The notes under the pieces: generated by a model
What the model saw: only the letters and a program-made list of their open reading frames with translations
Databases searched by the model: none
Told to the model about the DNA's origin: nothing
Made by a program: the position numbers and the translations under genes
Assembly: GCA_034387635.1 (NCBI GenBank)
Contig: JAOANU010000005.1
Coordinates: forward strand, 1,116,001-1,180,000
Origin: Rhodosporidiobolus odoratus
Taxonomy: Eukaryota; Basidiomycota; Microbotryomycetes; Sporidiobolales; Sporidiobolaceae
Direction: 5' to 3'
DNA: 64,000 nt
Shown here: one piece after another, positions 11,867 through 22,867 of the stretch
How the letters are laid out: each line of letters begins with the position of its first letter
Numbering within the stretch: position 1 is the first letter of the stretch

Positions 11867-13376
11867 TCAGGTACTTTCCGACTTGTTCACCGTCTCCTCG
11901 CTCAACTTCCACAGTTGCTCTGCAAGCTGCTTGTCCTGCCCGTACGCCGATGCCTTGCCAAGCGTGGCAATAGGGGTGAAGTACTCTCCGCTGTACAGTC
12001 AAGGGCAAGTCAGCGCGAGCTGTAAAGTCGCGAGGAGAAAAGCCCACCGATAGTCCTTCTCGTCCACTTCCGGGCTGGCGGCGAGGTACAGCTGCGTCTT
12101 GGCGCCCTCGAAAGGGGTCATGGCGTATCGAGACATGAAGGTAATCGCGGACTAGCGGTAGCACGCAAGTACAAAAAGGGAAGATCAGCGGTCTACGATT
12201 GAAGAGAGTGAGGCGAGGAGCAGCTCACGCCGAGGAAGCCATACGAGGCTACCGTGCCCCGGGTCAGCTCAGTGTAGATGTTCCCGGGGTGGCAGCAGTT
12301 GACCTGGAGATAACAAGGTGAGCCAGAGTGCAACGAGCATGGAAAGCAGGGGTCTCTTACCCGGATGTTGTCTCCCTTCAGCCTTTCTTGCAGTTCAACG
12401 GTGAAAAGGATGTTGGCCTGGGTGAGAGGAAACGTCAGTAAGTAAGCTGCTGGACGCGAGGGAACAGCGCGCACATACCAGCTTTGACTGCCCGTACCGA
12501 TGCCACGTGCTCTTCATCTTCTGATTGACGCCCTCGAGTGAGGCAAAGTCGGGCTTTGGGCTCATAGTGTGACCTGAAGCAAGGTGCAGGCATAAATGCT
12601 ACTGGCAAGCCGGAAGACACTGATTGACGCACCGAGAGAAGCGACATTCACAACCCGCACGCTCGAGCCGGCAATCTGCGCCGTCTTCTTCAGCAGAGGT
12701 AGCAGCTTGTCTACCAGCGCGAAGTGACCAAGGTGGTTCCACTAGGCGGTGATGTGGGTTAGTGCGGCGGAACCCGTAGTCAGGCGGGAAAAGAAGAATC
12801 ACTCACGAACTGAACTTCAACACCATTCTTGAGCTCGTACGGCCAAGCCATTACCCCTAGCAGCATGAAAATGTCTAAGCGTTCTTTCTTGTCCGAAAGG
12901 ATAAAAAGAGGGACGGAAGGGCCCACCAGCGTTGCACATTACAATGTCTAAGCGTTCTTCCTTTTCCGAGAGCGTCTCTGCCGCCTTCTTAGCGCTGGTC
13001 AAGTCGGTCAGGTCGAAGGGCAGGTATACGAGGTTCTTCTCGGCGCCGGGATGGGCGGTGTTGATCTGCTCGATGGCCTTTTTGGCTCTCTCTTCGCTGC
13101 GGCATGCGATGTAGACCTTTGCATTCTTCTTGTGCAGTTCCTGGGCGGTGATGAGCCCGATGCCGGTGTTTCCGCCGGTGACTAGAGCTACCTGCACGCG
13201 AGCGCGTCAGCCATGAAACAGGATTACGGTTGAGGAGAAAGAGCAAAGGAGGCAAAGAAGGAGGAGGAGGAGGAGAAGCGCACCTTGCCGTCAAGGTCAG
13301 GCAGTCCAGTCTGGGGCTCCCATTGCCTTCCGTTGGAGAAGCCGGTAGCAGAGGCCAAGTTGGTGAAGGGCCACAT
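11867..13376 (-). CDS. Short-chain dehydrogenase/reductase (retinol-dehydrogenase-like)
   Basis: Nine exons on the minus strand (13376-13284, 13191-12927, 12856-12807, 12741-12633, 12573-12479, 12417-12361, 12303-12229, 12151-12048, 11990-11867) give 323 residues. The Rossmann fold opens with VALVTGGNTGIG (TGxxxGIG, dinucleotide binding) and has CNAG after the fourth strand. The catalytic motif is YGQSK (YxxxK), followed by CCHPGNIYTEL. Length and motif spacing fit the classical family that includes retinol dehydrogenases and WW-domain oxidoreductase-like proteins; an Arg after the second strand (IACRSEERAK) favours NADP(H). The natural substrate cannot be read from the sequence. The first exon encodes a short N-terminal extension (MWPFTNLASATGF) without a clear targeting signal. 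Confidence 0.88.
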
Positions 13377-14831
13377 TGTCGAATTCGGCTGCGGTCGAGG
13401 TGGGGCGATGGGGAGGAAGGCGAGAAGTAGCGAAAGCGAGTGTGGTGAGGTGCCACAGGTTAGAGTCGAGTCGAGTAGAGGGCTTGTAGACTAGTCTGAT
13501 AAGCGTAGGATGGCGTCTGAGGAAGGAAAGCTAATCAGGCGAGATACTGCATCGGGCGACGAGGTTGAGGCGGCGTCCTTGCTGTCGTCTCGCTTATAGG
13601 TCACTCTTGAACCGCTCAAAGCACTCACAGATATCTATACTACCCGTCGACCGGTTCGCGCTTTCCGCCCACACCCTCGTGGGTCATGCCGTCGAGTGGA
13701 GGACAGGACTGGTACGGCCGGCGTCTACATCTTAATGGCATGACACAACAACGGCGGGTCTTGACTGACCATACCCCTCGTCACACTTGCAGGACCATGC
13801 CACCTTGACTTCCTCGTGATATTGATCAACATCACCTCCGACCAAGCCAAAAACGGGAAAAACGACCCTGCTGCCGCAAATGCCGACGCCCGGAGATGAG
13901 CTGCTTCGTTCCCGAAAGCTGGCCCCGACTCAGAAACGTACCGTCTCGGAGACGTGAATGGCAACTTTTTCCCACAACGTTGGCACTCTCGCACATCTCT
14001 TCGATTGTCCGCGCGCTGCTCAGTCGATTCTACGCTCTCTTGGTATGGCAAACATGAAGACGAGGGCAACCTGGTCATGGCCCAGAGTGTGCCGGCTTCG
14101 AATCTCAACGTTCGTGCCCTTCGGTTGACCATTCCATCAAAGTCGCCGGCTCCACCTTTTCGTCCTGTCACACTCTGCCGTCCCCACGCCATTCGCTACA
14201 CGCGCCTGGCGCTACGGCCCTCGTGTCTGCCTGCTCCGACTTGCACACGCTCCTCCTGATCGGCGAGCAGGGAGTCATGGCCGCCCTCCTACAAGCTCTT
14301 TCACTCTCCAAGATCCCGGAACTCTACATCGCGTCGACACTGGGCTCGAAGGATCTGCACCGGATTTGACGAGACGTCGTCCCCGCCAGGGTTACGATCG
14401 ACGTGCTCAGCTCGCTCCTGCTGTCCCATCGATGCCTCTACCTGTCCTCTCGGTGATATGCTTTACCTTCTCGACGCCGTTCTCACAAAGCGTCTCGTCA
14501 TGTATCTAGACGAGGTTTTTCTTCTCAAGAAGGGGAGGAGGTGCCGGCAAAACGAAGACAGGCGAGGCGTGGGAATCGGAAGAATACCGAAGGATTGGGC
14601 GGGAGATGCGGCAGAACAAAGTACAAGAAGATGTATCGACGGTGTTAAGCAAATTGTCTGTAACGGCTCAGTGGGTTCACGCTTCCCCTTAGCTTGCAGC
14701 AAGGAAGTTTCGCATCTTGCTCTTTGTGAACAGACAAGATGACCAGACGAGTCAGCGAAAGGCAACGAACGATACTGCTGATGCACACAACAACAAAGGT
14801 ACAGCCTAGACAACCTGATCACCATTCCCCC
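13377..14831. other. 1.45 kb intergenic region
   Basis: Contains the promoter of the dehydrogenase gene at its left end and the downstream flank of the membrane-protein gene at its right end. No intact gene was found. The central part reads like a broken coding region on the plus strand, listed separately. Confidence 0.5.
13800..14500 (+). pseudogene. Possible decayed protein-coding relic
   Basis: On the plus strand, short protein-like stretches appear in shifting frames and are broken by stops, with no good splice sites to repair them. Examples are LALSHISSIVRALLSRFYA near 13990-14050, and a clean Leu-rich helical run (SACSDLHTLLLIGEQGVMAA) near 14220-14290 that ends in a stop in the region of the following LGSKDLHRI. 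The Leu-rich flavour resembles the F-box/LRR-like proteins common in basidiomycetes, but no family motif is preserved. It could equally be chance open frame in GC-rich DNA. Confidence 0.22.
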
Positions 14832-17468
14832 TCACATAGACGGCCTCCGATCCGAATAAACCGTCTCCTCAATAATCTTCCTATCCTCCTCACTCTGATT
14901 ATGAGGCAGCATACTCTTCCGCCTCCTCTCCCTCATCAAATCCCCAACCAACAAGTCCTGCTCGTTCTCCTTCCTGACCCTGGCAAACTCACGTGCAAAG
15001 TCTCCCTCTTCCTCCTCGTCCGAGAGGCAAAGCGACTCATCGTCATCAAATGGCGAAGGCCCGCGGCTCCCAAGGTCGAGAGAAGAAGAGCGCTGCCTGC
15101 TCATCCCCATCGAGATCGACGTTCCAGCCGAGTAAGGGAGCTCAAGCGAAGCCCTCCTCGCGTGTCTGATCGAACGAGAAGACCTCGTCGGTCTAGGCGG
15201 TGCGAAGGGGTTCTCCGCCGGATCCTTTGACAAGCGACGCTGCTCGATCGGGACGGGCTCGAATCGACGAGGGCTGGTCGAGCTTAGATCGCTCGTTGCG
15301 CCGGGAGAGGGGAGAGAGAGGCTCGAACGGAAGTTGCCGCTGCTGGAGTTGAGGGGGGGTTGGTCGGGTTGGAAGGTCTTCTTTGGGAAGGTGAGCGTTG
15401 AGGGGGTGGTGTAAGCGGAGGAAGAGCTGTCGGTGTCGATGGAGAGGAAGGAAGATCGGTTGTTCGTAGCTGCGAAGGAAGGGACGGCCAGGTCGAGCGG
15501 GGCAGGGCGGGAACGGGGCAGAGTGCCGTAGCCAAGTCCATCATCTCGCTTGACGCTCGGCTGACGACGGGGGAAGGTGGTAAAGCGGTCTTCCGGCCTG
15601 TTGGTAGGCGCAAAGTCGCCCTTCTCTAGGTCGCCCGGTTCGGCCTTAGCGCCAAAGGTCGACTCCATCAGTCCAGCTGCACTGCCCATGACCCAGTCAA
15701 GTCCAGTGCGCCATCCGCCACTTGCGCTGCGAGTCGCGGGCTCAGACATTGCCTCGGCGGGTTGACGACGACCAGGAGAAAGGGATGAGACGGGCGAAGC
15801 GGGGTTGGGAGAGAAGGGGTTTTCTGTCTCGCGCTGGTAGACCGGTGCGAAGGAAGGAGAGAGTGGTGTGATAGGGTAGCGAGAGGCGGAGTCGCTGCTG
15901 ATGTTGGCTTGGAGAGCCTGGCTGGTAGTTGCAGGGTGACTAGGCTGCGGCGGGAGAGAGGAGGAAAGGCGGTTTGGCAGGGCGCCGAAGGGCAGCGAGG
16001 CCGATGGGTGCTGAGCAAATGAACCGGCGCGAGACGGGTAGAGGATGTCGGTGCCGATGGTCGCCTCGCTATTCCTACGCGGTTCAGCCAGATCTCCACC
16101 GTTGTTCGGCAACCAAGCCGCACCTTCTGCATCACCCGCTCCCTCCGCTGCAGCGTTCTCCTCCATGGCCGAAAGACGCCGGCGCCAAACTTCGTCCGGC
16201 TCGACGCCCGGGCTCTGTCCGAACGGAGGCGAACGAGGCAATCCGCCAACCTGAAAGTCGCCGTACTTCTCCGTCCAGTCCGGTGTGGGGCTCACGCCGC
16301 CTTCGTGTCCCAGCAAGTCGCCTAGCATGTCCTTCTTCCGTCGGCGGTGGCAGCGACGGATGAAAAAGGCGAGGAAACCGAGTAGGACGGCGAGGATAGC
16401 GGCGCTGACGAAGGAGGTAAGCGCGATTTTGGCGGGAGATTTGCCGATGGAGTGGAAGAAGGCCGAGGGAGAGCCGGCGTCGCGTTGTGCAGCAGCGGAC
16501 GCGGAAGCAGAGGCAGAAGCGGGGGAAGCGGAAAGGTGCGTGGTCGACGATGGAGTGATTGAGTCGCTGTCTTGAGATGCAGCAGTTGACGCTGACGAAT
16601 GCATAGGCGGAGCGGAGGGCGAGGCGAGCGCGACGAGCGCCAAGCTGGTTGTGGACGACGCGGCGGGCGAAGCGACTACGAGGGCGAGGGAGGTGTAGAC
16701 GTTGGCGCCGCTGGAGCTCGTGTCAACTGTGTAGGTCGTCAGGGACGAGCTGATCGACATGACGGCCAGGCGAGATGGCCCGCCGTAGAAGTTGTTGGCG
16801 TTGTTGACAGAGGCGGAAGAGGTCGGGGAAGGCGGGGAAAAGGTAGTCGAGGACGAAGAGGCGGCAGGACTGCAGGATAAGCAGTGAGCTCGGCTTCGAA
16901 CAGGTAGGCAGGGAGAGGATCATACCTTGAAGGTGCCGCCACTCTGATCACGCTGCTGCCAGCCGGTGTGAAGACCGCCTCTGCACTGCTGCTCGTGGCG
17001 GGCGTCGAGCTCGAAGACGCGAAGGATGACGAAGGCTGCCGAATGAACACGGAAGAGCTGGCTGGCGCAGGCGCAGGTGTACTTGATGCGGCTGCGTCCG
17101 CGGTACTGGGCTGGAAAACCTTCACAGGCTCTGCTGCGGAAGGGGCGCGATCGAAGAGACCTGCTGTTGCCGACGGCACGGTACTCGGTACAGATCCGAG
17201 AGCGACGTTGCCGACGGAGCTCTCGCCGGGAGAGCTCTGCGAGTCCATGAGAGTGCTCGACTCGACGGAGGGGAAAGAAGAGGACGTCCAGGTGCCTGCG
17301 ACTGGGGGCGATGCAAGTCAGTCTTCGCGTTTGTGGCCGTGCAGAACGAAAAAGGAAAGTACCCGGCGTCCAATACTCCTGGTCGTCCCGCTTGGCTTTG
17401 AGGTGAGTGGCCCCGATACGAGGGCGTTTCGCAGTTCGAAGGCTGGTATGAATGTTGGGGAGCACCAT
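14832..17468 (-). CDS. Single-pass membrane protein with Ser/Thr-rich ectodomain
   Basis: Three exons on the minus strand (17468-17363, 17301-16926, 16869-14832) give 839 residues. The first about 300 are Ser/Thr/Ala/Pro-rich, likely heavily O-glycosylated. A single transmembrane helix follows at about 309-331 (IALTSFVSAAILAVLLGFLA), with a basic stop-transfer patch (RRCHRRRKK). The long C-terminal tail (about 500 residues) is Ser/Pro-rich and low-complexity with an acidic segment (LCLSDEEEEGDF) near the end. This layout is shared by fungal wall-stress sensors of the Mid2/Wsc type and by many uncharacterised basidiomycete proteins; no WSC cysteine domain is present. No signal peptide follows the chosen ATG, so an upstream exon may be missing and the N-terminus is uncertain. 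Confidence 0.7.
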
Positions 17469-17883
17469 CGTGTCTACACTTAGAGCTAAGGGTGACAGGA
17501 AGAAGCGACTGCCGAAGCTTGGGGATTACGAGCGTTATGGAGCAGTATCTAGGAAGGAAACAAGGGAAAGCATGCGCCTGAGCGGTCCCCATCTCTGAGT
17601 GGTCCAGCCGGGCGAGATGATGTTGTGTGCCGGTTGAACTTCAGGTAGGGTGCAGCCATCTCAGCTTGAGGAAGCGAGATTGAGAAAGAGACCGGCGAGA
17701 TGGCGGGCAGGAATTGGGGAAGGCCGGTCATCCCGTCGAACTGCATGGGCGAGGTCGAGACTGGCAGTGTAGAGTATACACAAGCCATATCTGCCGGTGT
17801 ACGAGGCGTATGTACGCTACTAGCCAAATCAGTGAGGGGTCAGAGGGAGAACCGCGGAGGAGGACAAGGTTGTTTACGTTGAC
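17469..17883. promoter_or_regulatory. Divergent promoter region
   Basis: A 415-bp gap between the start codons of the minus-strand membrane-protein gene and the plus-strand palmitoyltransferase gene. It must contain both promoters, unless the membrane-protein gene has a further 5' exon here. No specific motif was identified. Confidence 0.45.
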
Positions 17884-19501
17884 ATGCTGCGCTGCTTCAG
17901 AGTCGTATCAAATGCCGTCTATAGGAGCTTCAGAGCCGTAGAACGACAGGCCGACCGCTTCACCCGCTTCGTTGGGCCCGTCTTCGTCGCAGTCGCTGTC
18001 GTCCTCATTTCCTCCTGTGCCTTCGCTTTCTTCGAAGTGAGCTACTTTTCCTGCCCTTCTGGATTGCTCATGCTGATTGTTATACTCGCAGGCTGTTTAT
18101 CCCGAAGTCTTCCTCCATCCGGAGACAAGCTGGTTCAGCTGGGCGGTCGGAACAACCTGGTGCTGGTATCTGGTCATCATGTTCTCCTTCCACGTACGTC
18201 CCTTCTGCTTCCTCTTGCCTTCCTGCACAGCCTGACTGGTGTATCTACCTGTAGTACTATATGGCCATCACAACGCATGCCGGCTCACCGCGGCAACCTC
18301 CTCGACCCTCCGGCTTTTCTTCCAGTCCCCTTTCCTCCCTCTTCCTCTCTCGCTCGCCTTCCTCCGCAAGTTTGCAGCCTTCCTCCGCTCGCGAGCGTGC
18401 TATCCGCGATATTCAAGCTGCGCAAGAAAAGCGCCGAATCCAGCTGCAGGAGGAAGAGCAAGAAAGGGTCAACATCGCTAATGACCACGAGGAAGACCCT
18501 GCGCGCGGTCGAATATCAGCAGCAGCTCGGGCGAGGAGAGACACAAGGTGGTGCAAGAAATGTCCACCTGATGCGCCCGGCGCAAAACCGCCCAAGCCGG
18601 AGCGAACGCATCATTGTTCAGTCTGTCAGACTTGCATCCTGAAGTTCGATCACCAGTACGGCTTGTCTCTCTTGTCTTCCCCCTCGATCACCTGACTGAC
18701 TTTCCTCTGTTCCGCCCAGCTGTCCGTGGATCAAAGGCTGTGTAGGCTTGCACAACGAGCGATACTTCTTCCTCTTCCTGTGGTACTTCTCCACCGCCTG
18801 TTTCTTCGCTGCATGGTGGGGACTCGGACCTACATTACGGTCGATGGGATTCGCGGGAGGTTGGCAGGTGCGCGCGCTTTCGTGGCCTTCATTCGACGGA
18901 CAGCTTACTCTGCTCCTTGACTACCCTGATACCCAGCCCTGGAACCACCGTACCCCTCGGGTTCTCATGCTTCTTCTCGAAGTCCTGTCCGTCGTCATGG
19001 GCTTCGGCGTAGCCGTTATGGCCGTCTCTCAACTCAACCTCGTCGTAAAAAACACAACGAGCGTCGAGGTACTCGATCATGGTAAGTCGGGCTTCGCCTC
19101 TCCTGTTCAACCTTCGCGCGGATGCCCTGTCTGATTATGATCTGGGACCTTTCGCGCAGAATGGTACCGCAAGCTGGCCGAATCCCGGGGCAGGATGTTC
19201 CTCAATCCATACGACCTGGGACGGCGAGAAAACCTCAAGGAGTTCTTCAACATAGGCGAAGGACGGTAGTACGATATTTCCTCTCCTTTCTTTCTCTGCC
19301 CTACCTTCGCTCGTAGCAGTGCTGATAACCCATTGTGCCTTTTGCAGTCACTGGTCGACGATCTTTCTCCCCCTTCCAATTCCTCCAGCATCTGACGGCT
19401 GGGATTGGCGGAAACGCTCAGGGTGGAAGGAGCACTCGATGGCTTTCGAGGATGAGTTGACGGACGAGGAAGAGCCTGATTCGGATGAGGAACGGCCATG
19501 A
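17884..19501 (+). CDS. DHHC-type protein S-palmitoyltransferase
   Basis: Six exons (17884-18036, 18092-18193, 18255-18655, 18720-19081, 19160-19265, 19348-19501) give 425 residues. Two N-terminal membrane helices (around FVGPVFVAVAVVLISSCAFA and WYLVIMFSFHYYMAI) precede the cysteine-rich DHHC domain. It shows RWCKKC, THHCSVCQTCILKFD and the catalytic DHHCPWIKGCVG. Two more helices follow, then a conserved-looking NPYDLG motif close to the usual NPF/D motif of this family, and an acidic tail (DELTDEEEPDSDEERP). The enzyme transfers palmitate to cysteines of membrane proteins at the vacuole, ER or Golgi. The form, with a linker of about 70 residues before the Cys-rich domain, resembles yeast Pfa3; orthology is not proven. 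The Cys codon of DHHC lies right after a splice junction. Confidence 0.9.
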
Positions 19502-19814
19502 GATCGTCGCGTTTATGCGGCGAGCTCTTTTCGTTTGTATACCTATATCAGCTGTTGATGCCTTGCAAAGCAACGCTACCTTGTGTGCTTGTACTAGTGC
19601 ATTACAGCTGACGCGGCGAGAAAGTAGGAATCCGCTGAGAAAAGCCGAAGTCGACGTCGCAGTGTGAACGGAAGGATGAGATGGGAAGACCAACGACAAT
19701 GCAGACAATCAGGGATCATTTATTCTACAGGATGTGACAACGACAAAATGAAATTATGTGAGACCAAACGAAGAGAGGCCAGGAGTGTACAAGGAGGAAA
19801 GCGATCGAAGTGAA

Positions 19815-21554
19815 TCAAGTGTAAGACCATCTCATGCAATCCGTGCAGTCCTCGTCCTCGAAGACCGGCTCCGGCACCCCTCTCCCACCATTCTGCCCAT
19901 CATCTTCCTCCCCTCCATCGTCGTCATCATCCCCCTTCTTCCCCTTGCCCGGCCACCATCCCAGCCTCCCCACTTTCTTACCCGCCCACTTCGTCGCAGT
20001 CTGCACCAGGCTCTTTGGTTTGACCCCCCAATCTTCCTTCAGCAACTGCTCAATGATGACATGTATGGGGTGCGTTCGGACATCAACGCTCCACCCTAAG
20101 CGGCCGACTGTGTCGTAAAGAATAGTCTTGCCGGTATGACAGCGACTTTCAAGCGCGAACCCGGCAATGGCGCAAGTAGAGATCGCGCCGGTGCAGACAC
20201 CCATAGGAATCGGGTCGGCCGTGTGGAAGATGTGCGTGGTGAGTTCGTCTTCGATGTTTCGCTTGGGCGGGGGAGGGTGGGTCGAGTTCGGGTTGTTCAC
20301 TGGAGGGAGAGGGAGGTGAAGGCGCTGTGCGGGGAGGAGGTCGCCGGGAGACTCGAAGGCGACGGCGGGGACACCATAGGTTCGCGAGAGCATGGCCGCA
20401 AGACCGCCGCCGAGGGAGTGGCCGACGAGCCAGATCTGTGATTGAGGGTACATTGCGCTGATGTTGTTGAAAAGGTTCTGCGAGCAGCGAGTCCGGTCAG
20501 GGATTACACCGAGGGAAGCGTTGGGGAGAAGGGGGAGGACACGCACGGTAGCGACGGGATAGTAAGCGCTCTTGGTGATGACAGCGTGTTCAACGCAGTC
20601 CTCCTTGCACGAGTAGCCGCCGTCGTAGCAGTCGCACACGGTCGACCATGACCAGTCGACGCGGGCGCAGCAGCAGGAGAAAAGGAGGTTGTCCTGTGTG
20701 GGAAGGTAAGAGTGAGATCAACACAGTAATTAAAAGGCGAAGAGCAAGGATGCCTACGTTAGTCTTGTCATTCTTGGCCGTACCGCTCCCTCCACCGACA
20801 ATGAAGGCGCTCGTTCCCTTGATCGAGACTACCACCGTCTTGTTCTGCGGATCGGCAAAGACATGTCCTCGCAGCCCATCTTCCTTCCATCCGAAAGAGT
20901 CGGTCTGAGAGAGAACCAGTCAGGCCGGTGCAGCGACGAGGGTAGACGAGGAGGAGAGCAGCGCACTAGGTTCCAACCATCTTCGCCCATGTCAAACCAC
21001 CCACTCGAATCCGGCACCGAGTATGCATTGCTCGTCATCTTTCCCAGCGCCGCAAGTGTCCCTACATCCCTCGTATCCGGCGCATCGATCTCGACCTCTT
21101 CCCATTCGAGGGTACCAGCCAAGGCCTGATCCTCTAGTTCCTCCCGAGTCGGTAGTCGCCCGTGCTGGAAAGCCCTAAGTGGGGTGAAGTAGCTTGCTCG
21201 TCTTGCGGCTTGGTAAACGACCTGGGATGTGGGGCGCTGGACTTTGAGGCGCTGTGAGCGCAACCCTGAGTGGGCAAAGGGGTAGCGGAATGAGGAAGAG
21301 ACGGAGGCGAGGTCGGTGGGGGAGTAGTCTCGCCGTGATGCAGCACGGTGAGGATTGGCTAAGGGGAGGTGCAGAGCGTGTCGGAGTGTCAAGACAGTGT
21401 CATCTGGTGTGGCTGAAGAGGAAGAGGAGATCTGGGATGATGAGGAGGAGGTGGGGAAGGAGGTGGACGACGAAGAACGGCTCAGGAATGGGATTTGAAG
21501 GGCGGATGCGCCAGGTAGGAGCAGTAGAGAGACTATTGGCGGAATCAGCAGCAT
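19815..21554 (-). CDS. ATG15: Putative autophagic vacuolar lipase Atg15
   Basis: Four minus-strand exons (21554-20967, 20904-20758, 20693-20547, 20477-19815) give 514 residues. The N-terminus is a signal anchor (MLLIPPIVSLLLLPGASA); an in-frame ATG at 21623 would add 23 residues. The lumenal part has the features of the Atg15 class-3 lipase family: TDSFGWKEDGLRGHVF, VVVSIKGTSAF, a Cys-rich insertion (CCCARVDWSW, CDCYDGGYSCKEDC) and the nucleophile elbow IWLVGHSLGGGLA. ADPIPMGVC holds the likely catalytic Asp and THPIHVIIEQLL the catalytic His. Atg15 breaks down membranes of autophagic and Cvt bodies in the vacuole. An Asp/Glu-rich stretch and CTDCMRWSYT close the protein; the Cys-x-x-Cys-x-x-W ending is characteristic of the family. 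Confidence 0.9.
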
Positions 21555-21970
21555 ATAGTAGAGCGCAACGAACGAGATAAGGTGGCGGAGAGAAGGGCGA
21601 ATCGGGCAAATACATTTGCTCATTAGCTTTGCTTCTGTAATGAGCACACCTGTTCTGGTCCACTGGCGGCTGTCTGTTCTTGCTTCCCACCACATCACTC
21701 CGAAGGTGCGCTCTCGCTCTGTACTGTACCGCGCCAAGACGAACCTTAGCACTGGGCACTGAGGAGCTCTGAAGAGACTCACGGTGATGCCAAGCTTTAG
21801 AGGCCTAGAAAACCTCGCAAGCGGAGCGCAAACACGAACACCGTTTGACGGTCCGCGACCTCGAGCTGACTCTCACGTGTGCTCGCAGGTTCCGACTCAT
21901 TCGCACCTATACACTCTTCGTGATCCACGTTACACTGCAATCGATCTCATCTCTTCCGAAAAGGTCCGCG
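21555..21970. other. Intergenic region
   Basis: Promoter side of the Atg15 gene and 3' flank of the next minus-strand gene. An open frame continues upstream of the Atg15 start to about 21782 but adds no recognisable domain. Nothing else seen. Confidence 0.4.
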
Positions 21971-22867
21971 TTATGCCAAAACGACGTCCCAAGCTTGCCT
22001 TCTGTTCAGTCTCGTCCCGCACCTCGTGATCTTTAGCGCCGCCAAGCCGGGTGAGTCGCTCGCGTTGTGCGAGCTGGGGAAAACGCTGGTGACGCAGTAG
22101 CCAGGGCTAGCGACGGAAGAGGTGATGGTGCAGGCCCGCCCTGCGATGTCGCCGGTAGATGAAGGTGTGGTGCGAGGACAGCTGAGGCAGGAGATGGTGA
22201 ACTGCCGAGAGGAAGGTGAGTGGTGTTGTCTCGCAGCGGGGACAGCGTGAAGAGGGGATTAGGCGCACCAGCGACTTCGCCAGGCCACAATGACCAGTCG
22301 TCACCCCTCGATTCTTCCCGACGCTTCGCAGGCACTGCACGCCGGCGTCCTGGCTTCCGAGGCTATGGCGCAACTCGCTGATCAGCTGGGCTGCTCGGCG
22401 AACAACCGGAGGAGCGTACCTCATCGTGAACGTTCCGTTTCCTCCTTCCGTCTCCGAGATGTACCAGGCTCCGTTCTCAGGCGTATCCGTCTCGCTCTGC
22501 GCCTCGCTCCCTTCATCAGCTTCTGCACTGCAGGATCAGGCGGGGGAGAAAAAACGGACGACATAAACTGCCCCACCTTGGATCGCTGACCTGTTTCGTG
22601 CCGGAGGGAGGTACTCCCAAGCTCGCGCTGCTGCTCATAGGTCTGAAGATCAGCGCTCTCGCTCCGTGATCCGCGCGTATGGGGCTACAGCGTACCCTCC
22701 CCGGCTTGAAAGACGTTGTACAATGCTCCTTCTGCAAATGCCGGTGTGCATGAAGCTGACGGGAGCCGGCGCCGGGCGAGTGTGGCGTCTCGAGGTGTGT
22801 AGGCGGCCGAACCGAAGGTGCTAAGGACCGTAACTACAATGGCGAAAGCGCCGAGGACCGGGTACAT
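21971..22867 (-). CDS. Small predicted secreted protein, unknown family
   Basis: Five minus-strand exons (22867-22696, 22630-22591, 22527-22420, 22377-22269, 22201-21971) join without stops to 219 residues. Residues 1-23 form a good signal peptide (MYPVLGAFAIVVTVLSTFGSAA), followed by a basic site (ARRRLP) that may be a processing site. An acidic segment (ADEGSEAQSETDTPENGAW) follows. The C-terminal half has several cysteines (SCLSCPRTT, GRACTITSS, SPGYCVTSVF) and N-glycosylation sequons (NGT, NAS). I recognise no family. The model depends on a 40-nt second exon and one 42-nt intron, so the exact protein may differ, but the frame consistency across five exons supports a real gene. Confidence 0.55.
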
